A DNA stretch of 6,913 nucleotides, from the NCBI GenBank assembly GCA_029267645.1, contig JAJUIM010000102.1:1-6913 (forward strand), in the 5' to 3' direction. Positions 1-5,640 of the stretch are shown here, in pieces. Both the position numbers and the translations under genes were made by a program. Below the pieces are notes generated by a model. It was not told the DNA's origin. It ran no database searches and was given only the letters and a program-made list of their open reading frames with translations. Position 1 is the stretch's first letter. Each line of letters starts with the position of its first letter. The DNA is from Microbacterium sp. GTDB taxonomy: Bacteria; Actinomycetota; Actinomycetes; Actinomycetales; Microbacteriaceae.

Positions 1-645
1 ATCGAGGAGGCGATCGGCCAGAGCCTGCAGGTGCTCGGCGGATCCGAGGAGGCGAAGTTCACGTTCCTCGCCGTGCGCCGGTGGTTCGGCTGGTCGGCCG
101 GCCAGATCCTGCTGTTCGACATCGGCGGCGGATCGCTCGAGATCGCGGGCGGCGCCGACGAGCTGCCGCAGCTCGCCGAGTCCGTCCCCCTCGGCGCGGG
201 CCGCATGACGATCGAGTTCCTGCCCGACGACCCGCCCGGCGACGCGAGCGTCGAGCGCCTGCGCCACCACGCCGAGGAGACGCTCGCGCCCCTCTCGCGG
301 CGCTTCGCGCGGATCCCCCGCCCCGACCACGTCGTGGGCTCGTCGAAGACGATCCGTTCGCTCTCGCGCCTCGTCGGCTACAAGCGCCCCGGCTGGTCGG
401 GCAGCCCGCGCTGGATGCTGCCGGTCGCCGCGCTCGAGGCGTGGATCCCCGTGCTCGCGCGGATCCCCGCGCAAGCGCGCCAGGAGCTGCCGGGCATCAC
501 CCCCGAGCGCACGTTCCAGATCACGGCCGGCGCGGTCGTGCTCGCCGAGGCCATGAAGGCGCTCGACGTCGAGGAGCTCGAGGTCTCGCCGTGGGCGCTG
601 CGCGAGGGCATCCTGCTGCGCTATTCGGAGGACATGGGCTGGTGA
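1..645 (+). CDS. Ppx/GppA-family exopolyphosphatase/pppGpp phosphatase, 3' part (5' end outside window)
   Basis: The open frame runs from base 1 to a TGA at 643-645 and gives the last 214 residues; the family is usually about 300 or more residues, so roughly the first third is missing. Seen: EEAKFTFLAVRRW at residues 16-28, then the phosphate-loop motif DIGGGSLE at 40-47, typical of the ASKHA-fold Ppx/GppA family. GAGRMTIEF (66-74) and GSSKTIRSL (113-121) follow, and the C-terminal GITPERTFQITAGAVV and SPWALREGILLRY blocks are intact. Family knowledge: these enzymes release orthophosphate from polyphosphate or hydrolyse pppGpp to ppGpp in the cytoplasm. Sequence alone does not decide between the two. 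Actinobacteria often carry two paralogues, so no symbol is given. The GTG at 31 is internal, because the frame and its homology continue upstream. The gene converges on glmM across a shared hairpin. Confidence 0.9.
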   Translation: MEEAIGQSLQVLGGSEEAKFTFLAVRRWFGWSAGQILLFDIGGGSLEIAGGADELPQLAESVPLGAGRMTIEFLPDDPPGDASVERLRHHAEETLAPLSRRFARIPRPDHVVGSSKTIRSLSRLVGYKRPGWSGSPRWMLPVAALEAWIPVLARIPAQARQELPGITPERTFQITAGAVVLAEAMKALDVEELEVSPWALREGILLRYSEDMGW

Positions 646-652
646 ACGAGAA

Positions 653-684
653 GAAGGCGGCGCCCCGATCGGGGCCCCGCCTTC
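653..684. terminator. Bidirectional intrinsic terminator between the Ppx/GppA gene and glmM
   Basis: A long GC-rich hairpin fills most of the 49-bp gap between two convergent stop codons. The outer arms AAGGCGG (654-660) and CCGCCTT (677-683) pair perfectly. After one C-C mismatch, GCCCC (662-666) pairs with GGGGC (671-675) around a GATC loop. G653-C684 extends the stem. On the minus strand the stem is followed by the pyrimidine tract CTTCTC, a better run than on the plus strand, so it should serve glmM best. Its position suggests it ends both transcripts. Confidence 0.75.
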
Positions 685-694
685 CTCGTGCGGC

Positions 695-2050
695 TCAGTA
701 GGCCAGGCGCTCGCGCACGACCTGCGCGAGCTGCTCCGCCGCTGCGTGCGCGGTCTGCTCGTCGGCGGCCTCGACCATCACGCGGACGAGGGCCTCGGTG
801 CCCGAGGGTCGCAGCAGGACGCGGCCCGTCTCGCCCAGCTCGGCCTCGACGGCGGCGACGGCGCGCTGCACGGCCTCGTCGTCGACGCGCTCCTTGTCGA
901 CGCCCGAGACGTTGATCATGGTCTGCGGCAGCACCGTCATGATCGAGGCGAGCTCGGCGAGCGACTTGCCCGTGCGGGCCATCTCGGCCACGAGCTGGAG
1001 CCCTGTGAGCAGGCCGTCGCCCGTCGTCGAGTGCTCTTTCATGATGACGTGGCCCGACTGTTCGCCGCCGAGGGAGTATCCCTCGCGGTTCATCGCCTCG
1101 AGCACGTAGCGGTCGCCGACCGCGGTCTGGAGCACGCGGATGCCGCGCTCCTCCATCGCGAGCGTCAGCCCGAGGTTGCTCATGACGGTCGCGACGAGCG
1201 TGTCGCCCTTCAGGAGCCCGCGCTCGTGCAGCGACGCGGCGAGGATCGCCATGATCTGGTCGCCGTCGATCGTGCGGCCCGCGGCGTCGACCGCGAGGCA
1301 GCGGTCGGCGTCGCCGTCGTGCGCGATGCCGACGTCGGCGCCGTGCGCGAGGACGGCCTGCTGCAGGACCTCGAGGTGCGTGGATCCGACGCCGTCGTTG
1401 ATGTTGATGCCGTCGGGATCCGCGCCGATGACCGTGACCTTGGCGCCCGCGTCGGCGAACAGCTGCGGCGAGACGCCCGAGGCGGCGCCGTTCGCGCAGT
1501 CGATCACGACGTGGATGCCGTCGAGGCGGGCGGGCAGCGTGCCGAGCAGGTGCAGGAGGTAGCGATCCTCCGCGTCGGCGAAGCGCGCGATGCGCCCGAC
1601 GTCTGCGCCCGTGGGGAGCAGCTTCGGCTGCGAGAGGTAGTGCTCGATGCGCTGCTCGACGATGTCGGGCAGCTTGACGCCGCCGCGCGCGAAGATCTTG
1701 ATCCCGTTGTCGGCCGCGGGGTTGTGCGAGGCCGAGATCATGATCCCGAAGTCGGCGTCGAAGTCGTTCACGAGGAACGCCAGCGCCGGCGTCGGGATGA
1801 CGCCCGCGTCGTAGACGTCGACGCCGCTCGCCGCCAGCCCCGCGGAGACGGCGGCACCGAGGAACTGACCGGAGATGCGCGGATCGCGTGCGATCACGGC
1901 GCGGGCCCGGCGCCCCTCGGCGCGACGCGCCTCGGCGGAACGGCCCTGGCCCAGGACGACCGCGGTCGCCTGGGCCAGGGACAGAGCAAGGTCGGCGGTG
2001 AGGGTGCCGTTGGCAAGCCCTCGGACGCCATCCGTGCCGAAGAGAGGCAT
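695..2050 (-). CDS. glmM: Phosphoglucosamine mutase GlmM
   Basis: Converts glucosamine-6-phosphate to glucosamine-1-phosphate in the cytoplasm, the step before GlmU on the way to UDP-GlcNAc and peptidoglycan. The 451-residue product has the usual family length and every signature of the phosphohexomutase superfamily. It starts [11 protein letters not shown]. The active-site ISASHNP lies at 105-111, with the phosphorylated serine at S108. The metal loop DGDADR is at 245-250, the sugar-binding loop GGEQSGH at 328-334 and the phosphate-binding RPSGTE at 414-419. The frame stays open for 59 Arg/Ser-rich codons upstream, but these lie inside rpsI; the ATG at 2048-2050 gives the family N-terminus. 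It starts 10 bp after the rpsI stop with no clear Shine-Dalgarno (only a weak CGGGCG), so translation probably depends on the preceding gene. Codons 24-36 form a 37-bp palindrome. Arg-rich residues 37-50 look like a surface insertion. Confidence 0.97.
   Translation of the reverse strand: MPLFGTDGVRGLANGTLTADLALSLAQATAVVLGQGRSAEARRAEGRRARAVIARDPRISGQFLGAAVSAGLAASGVDVYDAGVIPTPALAFLVNDFDADFGIMISASHNPAADNGIKIFARGGVKLPDIVEQRIEHYLSQPKLLPTGADVGRIARFADAEDRYLLHLLGTLPARLDGIHVVIDCANGAASGVSPQLFADAGAKVTVIGADPDGININDGVGSTHLEVLQQAVLAHGADVGIAHDGDADRCLAVDAAGRTIDGDQIMAILAASLHERGLLKGDTLVATVMSNLGLTLAMEERGIRVLQTAVGDRYVLEAMNREGYSLGGEQSGHVIMKEHSTTGDGLLTGLQLVAEMARTGKSLAELASIMTVLPQTMINVSGVDKERVDDEAVQRAVAAVEAELGETGRVLLRPSGTEALVRVMVEAADEQTAHAAAEQLAQVVRERLAY
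1944..1980. repeat. 37-bp near-perfect palindrome inside the start of glmM
   Basis: Plus-strand CCCTGGCCCAGG (1944-1955) is exactly complementary to CCTGGGCCAGGG (1969-1980). Between them lie one unpaired A (1956) and the 12-bp self-complementary CGACCGCGGTCG (1957-1968). Thus 36 of 37 bases obey dyad symmetry. In the glmM mRNA this folds into 12 bp, a single bulge, 4 bp and a 4-nt loop, about 70-107 nt after the start codon. It encodes [13 protein letters not shown], an ordinary part of the first GlmM helix, so the symmetry is laid over normal coding. No U-tract follows it. Function unknown. Confidence 0.9.
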
Positions 2051-2060
2051 CAGCGCCCGA

Positions 2061-2522
2061 TCAGCGCTTCGAGAACTGCGACGCCTTGCGGGCCTTCTTG
2101 AGACCGGCCTTCTTGCGCTCGATGACGCGAGCGTCGCGCGTGAGGAAGCCGGCCTTCTTGAGGGCGGGACGGTTGTTCTCACGGTCGATCTCGTTGAGCG
2201 CGCGCGCGATCGCGAGGCGGAGCGCACCGGCCTGGCCCGAGGGGCCGCCGCCGTTGATGCGAGCCACGACGTCGTACGCGCCCGTGAGGCCGAGCAGCGT
2301 GAACGGGTCGGTGATCAGCTGCTGGTGCAGCTTGTTGGGGAAGTACTCCTCGAGCGCACGGCCGTTGACCGTGAAGCTGCCCGAGCCGGGGATGAGGCGG
2401 ACGCGAGCGATGGCCTGCTTGCGGCGGCCGACAGCGGCACCGGGGACGCTGACGACGGGGCGCTCGGTGACGACCTCGGCCTCGGCCGGGGTCTCGGTGG
2501 TGTAGTTCTGAACGTCAGTCAC
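2061..2522 (-). CDS. rpsI: 30S ribosomal protein S9
   Basis: Component of the small ribosomal subunit head, whose basic C-terminal tail reaches towards P-site tRNA. The 153-residue product contains the S9 core [12 protein letters not shown] at 32-43, then the [11 protein letters not shown] block and [19 protein letters not shown]. It ends in the basic tail RKASQFSKR; the terminal SKR is the family hallmark. The first ~30 residues ([19 protein letters not shown]) form an acidic extension beyond the E. coli protein, common in actinobacterial S9. The start is GTG at 2520-2522, supported by an AAAAGGA Shine-Dalgarno and by the 25-bp gap after rplM. It is the second gene of rplM-rpsI-glmM, probably on one transcript driven from upstream of rplM. 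Confidence 0.97.
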   Translation of the reverse strand: MTDVQNYTTETPAEAEVVTERPVVSVPGAAVGRRKQAIARVRLIPGSGSFTVNGRALEEYFPNKLHQQLITDPFTLLGLTGAYDVVARINGGGPSGQAGALRLAIARALNEIDRENNRPALKKAGFLTRDARVIERKKAGLKKARKASQFSKR

Positions 2523-2529
2523 GAGTTGA

Positions 2530-2536
2530 TCCTTTT
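2530..2536 (-). promoter_or_regulatory. Ribosome binding site of rpsI
   Basis: AAAAGGA on the minus strand, 7 nt before the GTG at 2522. It decides the GTG start and is the clearest Shine-Dalgarno in the window. Confidence 0.6.
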
Positions 2537-2547
2537 AGCCGCGGCGC

Positions 2548-2994
2548 TTACTGGGCGACCTGGTCGAGGGTGTACGTCTGGGGCTTCTGAGCGGCGTGCG
2601 GGTGCTCGGCACCGGCGTACACCTTCAGCTTCGCGAGCTGCTCGCGACCCAGCGTGTTCTTCGGGAGCATGCCGCGAACGGCCTTCTCGACGGCGCGGAC
2701 CGGGTTCTTCTCGAGGAGCTCCTCGTAGCTGACCGACTTCAGCCCACCCGGGAAGCCCGAGTGACGGTACGCGCGCTTCTGCTGCGCCTTGTTGCCCGTG
2801 AGGGCGACCTTGGCGGCGTTGACGATGATGACGTAGTCGCCCATGTCGGTGTGCGGGGCGAAGGTCGCCTTGTGCTTGCCGCGGAGGAGGGCGGCGGTCT
2901 GCGAGGCGAGGCGGCCGAGGACGACGTCGGTGGCGTCGATCACGAGCCACTCACGCTGAGCGTCACCGGCCTTCGGGGTGTAAGTGCGCGTCAC
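2548..2994 (-). CDS. rplM: 50S ribosomal protein L13
   Basis: Early-assembly protein of the large ribosomal subunit. The 148-residue product matches the usual bacterial length (about 142-150). Seen: the N-terminal [21 protein letters not shown], then DVVLGRLAS (23-31), LLRGKH (37-42), GDYVIIVNA (52-60) and the C-terminal signature [25 protein letters not shown] (104-128), with HPHAAQKP at 131-138. The frame stays open 15 codons upstream to an ATG at 3039, but that segment ([14 protein letters not shown]) is unlike L13. The GTG at 2992-2994 gives the family N-terminus, with a weak purine-rich AAGAAAG at 3005-3011 as ribosome binding site 10 nt away. First gene of rplM-rpsI-glmM; the 25-bp gap to rpsI suggests co-translation. 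Inverted repeats upstream may form a regulatory leader. Confidence 0.97.
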   Translation of the reverse strand: MTRTYTPKAGDAQREWLVIDATDVVLGRLASQTAALLRGKHKATFAPHTDMGDYVIIVNAAKVALTGNKAQQKRAYRHSGFPGGLKSVSYEELLEKNPVRAVEKAVRGMLPKNTLGREQLAKLKVYAGAEHPHAAQKPQTYTLDQVAQ

Positions 2995-3013
2995 GATAGT
3001 GCTGCTTTCTTGT

Positions 3014-3029
3014 CGAACGGAGATGTTCG
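3014..3029 (-). promoter_or_regulatory. Small hairpin just upstream of the rplM ribosome binding site
   Basis: On the minus strand CGAAC (3029-3025) can pair with GTTCG (3018-3014) around a 6-nt loop, ending two bases before the AAGAAAG ribosome binding site. A stem here could affect access to the rplM start. Five base pairs alone are weak evidence; taken with the larger stem at 3097-3120 it is a candidate leader element. Confidence 0.3.
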
Positions 3030-3096
3030 TGAATCCCACTCCGGGGCGGTTGGCGGGCGATGCCGCGCAACTCAGCCGGTGGAGGGCTCACGTTCG

Positions 3097-3120
3097 TGGT
3101 GCGCACGGGCGCGCGCACCA
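3097..3120 (-). promoter_or_regulatory. Inverted repeat in the putative rplM mRNA leader
   Basis: TGGTGCGC and GCGCACCA are perfect 8-bp complementary arms separated by 8 nt. The repeat lies 103-126 nt upstream of the rplM start. If the TAGCCT box at 3128-3133 is the -10 element, the stem would sit at the very 5' end of the rplM mRNA. Candidates for its role are an autoregulatory L13 leader, an operator, or a stabilising 5' stem. Orientation is unproven: it could also act at the DNA level for either divergent gene. Confidence 0.4.
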
Positions 3121-3127
3121 AACGACA

Positions 3128-3133
3128 AGGCTA
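3128..3133 (-). promoter_or_regulatory. Candidate -10 element for the rplM-rpsI-glmM operon
   Basis: TAGCCT on the minus strand fits the actinobacterial TAnnnT -10 pattern and lies in the local AT-richer part of the divergent intergenic region. A second TAnnnT match, TAGGAT at 3138-3143, lies 10 bp further upstream. No TTGACA-like -35 is visible for either. Transcription from the first box would start near 3121 and give a leader of about 127 nt. The same hexamer is found 7 nt before luxS. Confidence 0.3.
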
Positions 3134-3142
3134 CCGGATCCT

Positions 3143-3162
3143 ATCCGCGAGCGCGAGCGGAT
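3143..3162. repeat. Short inverted repeat in the divergent rplM/HAD promoter region
   Basis: ATCCGC (3143-3148) and GCGGAT (3157-3162) are perfect inverted arms around GAGCGCGA. They abut the TAGGAT box and lie between two GGATCC sites (3136-3141 and 3159-3164). A regulator-binding operator is possible, but six-base arms are common in DNA of this composition. Confidence 0.3.
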
Positions 3163-3223
3163 CCGGGCGCCCGCGCCTGGGAATTCGTCGGGCGTCCTCA
3201 GCGGTTCCGGCGCGTGAACAGGC

Positions 3224-3229
3224 CAGAAT
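3224..3229 (+). promoter_or_regulatory. Candidate -10 box of a leaderless HAD-gene transcript
   Basis: CAGAAT (one mismatch to TAnnnT) ends 6 nt before the ATG at 3236, the spacing expected if transcription starts at the A of the start codon. The G-run between them is too close to the ATG to act as a Shine-Dalgarno. No clear -35 is visible. Leaderless mRNAs with this arrangement are frequent in actinobacteria. Confidence 0.35.
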
Positions 3230-3235
3230 GGGGGT

Positions 3236-4003
3236 ATGACCACAGCCCAGCCGCTCGTCGTCGCCTTCGACCTCGACGACACGCTCGCCCCGTCGAAGTC
3301 GCCCGTGGACGCCCGCGTCGCCGAGCAGCTCGTCGCCCTCGCGCGGCGCGTGGAGGTCGCCATCATCTCGGGCGGTCAGATCGCGCAGTTCCGCGCGCAG
3401 GTCGTCGACCGCCTGCCGGACGCGCCCGACGCGCTCGCGCACATCCACCTCCTGCCGACGTGCGGCACGCAGTACTACCGCCACGACGGATCCGACTTCC
3501 GCGCCCTGTACTCGCGCGACCTCACCGACGACGAGAAGACGCGCGCCCTCACGGCGATCGAGCAGGAGGCGAAGCGCCTCGGCTACTGGGAGACCGAGAC
3601 CTGGGGCGACATCCTCGAGGACCGCGGCTCGCAGATCACCTTCTCCGCGCTCGGGCAGTCGGCGCCCGTCGACGCGAAGAAGGCGTGGGATCCGACGAGC
3701 GAGAAGAAGTCGGCCCTGCGCGACGCCGTGCAGGCGCGCGTGCCCGACCTCGAGGTGCGCTCCGGCGGCTCGACGTCGATCGACATCACCCGCAAGGGCA
3801 TCGACAAGGCCTACGGCATGCGCCAGCTGGCCGAGCAGACCGGCATCTCCCCCGACGACATGCTCTTCTACGGCGACCGCCTCGACGTCGACGGCAACGA
3901 CTACCCCGTGCGCGCCATGGGCATCGCCTGCGTCGAGGTCACGAGCTGGGAGGACACGGCCGACAAGCTCGACGTGCTCCTCGCGGAGCTGCCGGAGCGC
4001 TGA
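3236..4003 (+). CDS. HAD-IIB hydrolase resembling eukaryotic-type phosphomannomutase
   Basis: A 255-residue cytoplasmic HAD-superfamily protein with the expected Mg2+-dependent catalytic motifs. FDLDDT (11-16) supplies nucleophile D12 and acid/base D14; SGG (45-47) is motif II; the motif III lysine is K187 or K191 in RKGIDKAYGM; GDRLDVDGND (213-222) is the acidic motif IV. Between motifs II and III is a C2-type cap. Several blocks follow the order of alpha-phosphomannomutase (PMM): WGDILEDRGSQITFSALG (123-140), GGSTSIDIT (177-185) and GDxxxxxGND. Likely reactions are phosphomannose/phosphoglucose mutation or sugar-phosphate hydrolysis; sequence does not decide. Sucrose-phosphatase-like or mannosyl-3-phosphoglycerate-phosphatase-like activities are alternatives within HAD-IIB. 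It is a single gene on the plus strand, divergent from rplM and convergent with the EEP gene, so operon context gives no substrate clue. The ATG directly after a -10-like box suggests leaderless translation. Confidence 0.85.
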   Translation: MTTAQPLVVAFDLDDTLAPSKSPVDARVAEQLVALARRVEVAIISGGQIAQFRAQVVDRLPDAPDALAHIHLLPTCGTQYYRHDGSDFRALYSRDLTDDEKTRALTAIEQEAKRLGYWETETWGDILEDRGSQITFSALGQSAPVDAKKAWDPTSEKKSALRDAVQARVPDLEVRSGGSTSIDITRKGIDKAYGMRQLAEQTGISPDDMLFYGDRLDVDGNDYPVRAMGIACVEVTSWEDTADKLDVLLAELPER

Positions 4004-4029
4004 GCGCGGCGGCGGTCGCAGGGATCGCG

Positions 4030-4039
4030 TGACGCGTCA
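4030..4039. repeat. 10-bp palindrome at the convergent HAD/EEP junction
   Basis: TGACGCGTCA is perfectly self-complementary and contains the EEP stop codon. The 33-bp gap between the two convergent genes (4004-4036) shows no terminator-like stem with a T-run, so transcription may read through into the opposite gene, or a termination signal lies inside a coding end. Confidence 0.4.
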
Positions 4040-4714
4040 GCGGCCGCGGCGGTACTCGGCCTCGACGAGGATCGGGAAGTGATCGCTCGCGCCCTGCGGC
4101 AGCGTGACGACGTCGCCGATCGACAGGCCCCGGCTCATGACGAAGTCGTAGTGCCCCTTGAAGAAGCGGTAGCGCGTATAGGTGCGCGAGTTGCTGAGGG
4201 TCATGTCGTAGCCGTGCTCGCGGATCCGGTCGCCGAGGCGCTCCTTGAACACAGGGTAGTTGTAGTCGCCGACCATGAACGTCGGGGTGCCGGGGCCGAG
4301 GCTCTCGAGCGCCTGCAGCGCGGCGCGGATCTGCGTACGGCGCAGCGAGTTGAGTGCCGTGAGCGGCGCGGCGTGGAACGAGGCCATCGTGATCTCGCGA
4401 CCCGCGTCGATGTCGTACAGCTGCACGCCGAGCAGCCGCTCGTGCGCGGGCTTCAGCACGATGTCGTGCAGCGAGCGCTTGAGCCCCATCGACACCGACT
4501 CGACGAAGCGGTACGAGCTCTCGCGGAAGTACATCGCGAGGCCGAGCCTGTTGCGTTGGGTGGCGGCGGCGAGTCGCAGGCCGTCGATCTTCGTCGGCAG
4601 GCTCTCGACGTTCGCCTCCTGCAGGCAGATGACGTCGGGATCCCAGCGCTCGACGCGCGCGTCGAGCTCGCCGGCGGCCGCGTGTTTGCGCAGGTTGTAG
4701 GACAGGATTCGCAT
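4037..4714 (-). CDS. Endonuclease/exonuclease/phosphatase (EEP) family protein
   Basis: A 225-residue single-domain metal-dependent phosphohydrolase of the DNase I-like fold. All expected catalytic positions are visible: N7 in SYNLR, E33 in CLQEAN (metal ligand), H114 in SFHAAP, D150 and N152 in GDYNYP, D190 in HYDFV and the terminal SDH at 210-212. No signal peptide or membrane segment is visible, so it is probably cytoplasmic. Family members cleave nucleic acid backbones, nucleotides, inositol phosphates or sphingomyelin; nothing here identifies the substrate. It is shorter than ExoA/XthA (about 250-270 residues) and lacks recognisable ExoIII DNA-contact blocks, so I do not call it an AP endonuclease. 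The ATG at 4712-4714 gives the family N-terminus MRILSYNLR, with only a weak GTGAGA upstream. It follows truA by 47 bp and may be the last gene of luxS-mtnN-truA-EEP or have its own promoter. Confidence 0.9.
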   Translation of the reverse strand: MRILSYNLRKHAAAGELDARVERWDPDVICLQEANVESLPTKIDGLRLAAATQRNRLGLAMYFRESSYRFVESVSMGLKRSLHDIVLKPAHERLLGVQLYDIDAGREITMASFHAAPLTALNSLRRTQIRAALQALESLGPGTPTFMVGDYNYPVFKERLGDRIREHGYDMTLSNSRTYTRYRFFKGHYDFVMSRGLSIGDVVTLPQGASDHFPILVEAEYRRGR

Positions 4715-4743
4715 GGTGATCTCACGGTAGACCCGGCCGATGC

Positions 4744-4758
4744 GTCGCCGGTAGCGAC
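4744..4758 (-). other. Short hairpin and TAGCCT box between truA and the EEP gene
   Basis: GTCGC (minus 4758-4754) can pair with GCGAC (4748-4744) around 5 nt, without a U-run. Just upstream, the truA stop codon lies inside TAGCCT (minus strand, 4759-4764), the hexamer also seen at the putative rplM and luxS promoters. This could be a weak terminator, an internal promoter for the EEP gene, or chance. Confidence 0.2.
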
Positions 4759-4761
4759 AGG

Positions 4762-5640
4762 CTATGAATTGTCAGTGACGTGCGAGGGATCCCTGCGGGC
4801 GCGCGTCTGCTCGGCCCTCGCGGCGAGCTGATCGTCGCCCGGATAGCCGACCTCGGTCAGCGTCAGACCGCGCGCGTCGAGCACCTTGAAGGCGCTCGTG
4901 CGGGTGAGCTCGTCGCGCAGCCGGGCGACGTCGGCCACGGCGAGCCGCCCCTCGCCCACCGCCACGCAGGCCCCGACGAGCGCGCGCACCATCGAGTGAC
5001 AGAACGCGTCGGCCCGCACGTTCGCGACGAGCACGCCGTCGGCGTCTCGCCGCCAGTCGTACTCGAGCAGCGTGCGGATCGTCGTCGCCTCGGGCCGCGG
5101 CTTGCAGTACGCCGCGAAGTCGTGCAGGCCGATGAGCGTGCGGGCGGCCTCGTCCATCGCCGCTTCGTCGAGCCGGGCGCGCACGAACGTCGTGTCGCGC
5201 CGCCGCAGCGGGTCGTAGCCCGCGCGCTCGTCGGCGATCCGGTAGGCGTAGCGACGCCACGTCGCCGAAAAGCGCGCGTCGAAGCCGTCGGGCGCCGTGC
5301 TCGTGCGCGTCACGGCGACGTCCGCATAGGGGCGCAGCACCCCCTGCACGCGGCGCGCGAGCGCGGCAACGGGATCCTGCCCACCCCCTCCCCCGCGCGG
5401 CGGCTGCGAGGCGCGCTCCCACTGCGCCTCGTCGAGGTCGGCGTGTGCGACCTGGCCCGTCGCGTGCACGCCCGCGTCGGTGCGCCCCGCGACGACGAGG
5501 CGCACCTCGCTGCGGACGACGCGCGCGAGGGCGTCCTCGATCGTGCCCTGCACCGTGCGCAGGCCGGGCTGGCGCGCCCAGCCGCGGAAGTCGGATCCGT
5601 CGTACGCGATGTCGAGCCGGATCCTGCGCCCGCCGGTCAC
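4762..5640 (-). CDS. truA: tRNA pseudouridine(38-40) synthase TruA
   Basis: Isomerises uridines 38, 39 and 40 in the anticodon stem-loop of many tRNAs. The 292-residue product shows the family blocks in order: IAYDGSDFRGWARQPGLRTVQG (11-32), the catalytic loop AGRTDAGVHATGQV (51-64) with nucleophile D55, FDARFSATWRRYAYRI (120-135), GLHDFAAYC (171-179) and ADAFCHSMVRALVG (210-223). The C-terminal FKVLDARGLTLTEVGYP is present. The frame stays open 39 Arg-rich codons upstream, but these overlap mtnN. The GTG at 5638-5640 fits TruA and overlaps the mtnN TGA as GTGA, indicating translational coupling. Residues 83-87 are five consecutive glycines in a variable loop, encoded by GGG/GGA/GGT codons unlike the GGC-dominated rest. 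Third gene of luxS-mtnN-truA; the TAG stop is at 4762-4764. Confidence 0.97.
   Translation of the reverse strand: MTGGRRIRLDIAYDGSDFRGWARQPGLRTVQGTIEDALARVVRSEVRLVVAGRTDAGVHATGQVAHADLDEAQWERASQPPRGGGGGQDPVAALARRVQGVLRPYADVAVTRTSTAPDGFDARFSATWRRYAYRIADERAGYDPLRRRDTTFVRARLDEAAMDEAARTLIGLHDFAAYCKPRPEATTIRTLLEYDWRRDADGVLVANVRADAFCHSMVRALVGACVAVGEGRLAVADVARLRDELTRTSAFKVLDARGLTLTEVGYPGDDQLAARAEQTRARRDPSHVTDNS
5380..5394 (-). repeat. G-rich tract in truA encoding a pentaglycine loop
   Basis: The coding strand reads G3-T-G5-A-G5 within 15 bases. It encodes glycines 83-87 between the catalytic domain's ADLDEAQWERAS segment and the VAALARRVQGVL helix. The tract is slippage-prone and lies where TruA proteins differ in length, so small in-frame changes may be tolerated; a frameshift would destroy the enzyme. 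Confidence 0.6.

Noticed and set aside
457..472. GCGCGG/CCGCGC inverted repeat inside the Ppx/GppA gene
   Set aside because: Six-base GC arms around a 4-nt loop are expected by chance at this composition, and the stem encodes ordinary protein sequence.
746..2101. Long plus-strand open frame (451 codons) opposite glmM
   Set aside because: Exact antisense shadow of glmM in GC-rich DNA; the translation is Asp/Val/Arg/Glu-rich low-complexity sequence with no family motif.
2051..2227. 59-residue N-terminal extension of GlmM
   Set aside because: Lies inside rpsI, is Arg/Ser-rich and unlike GlmM; the ATG at 2050 gives the universal [11 protein letters not shown] start.
2995..3039. 15-residue N-terminal extension of L13 from an upstream ATG
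   Set aside because: The GTG at 2994 starts the conserved [10 protein letters not shown]; the added residues do not resemble L13 and cover the putative ribosome binding site.
2596..4032. 478-codon plus-strand frame across rplM, the intergenic region and the HAD gene
   Set aside because: Runs antisense through rplM and out of frame through the HAD gene; the Arg/Ala-rich translation is typical of frame shadows.
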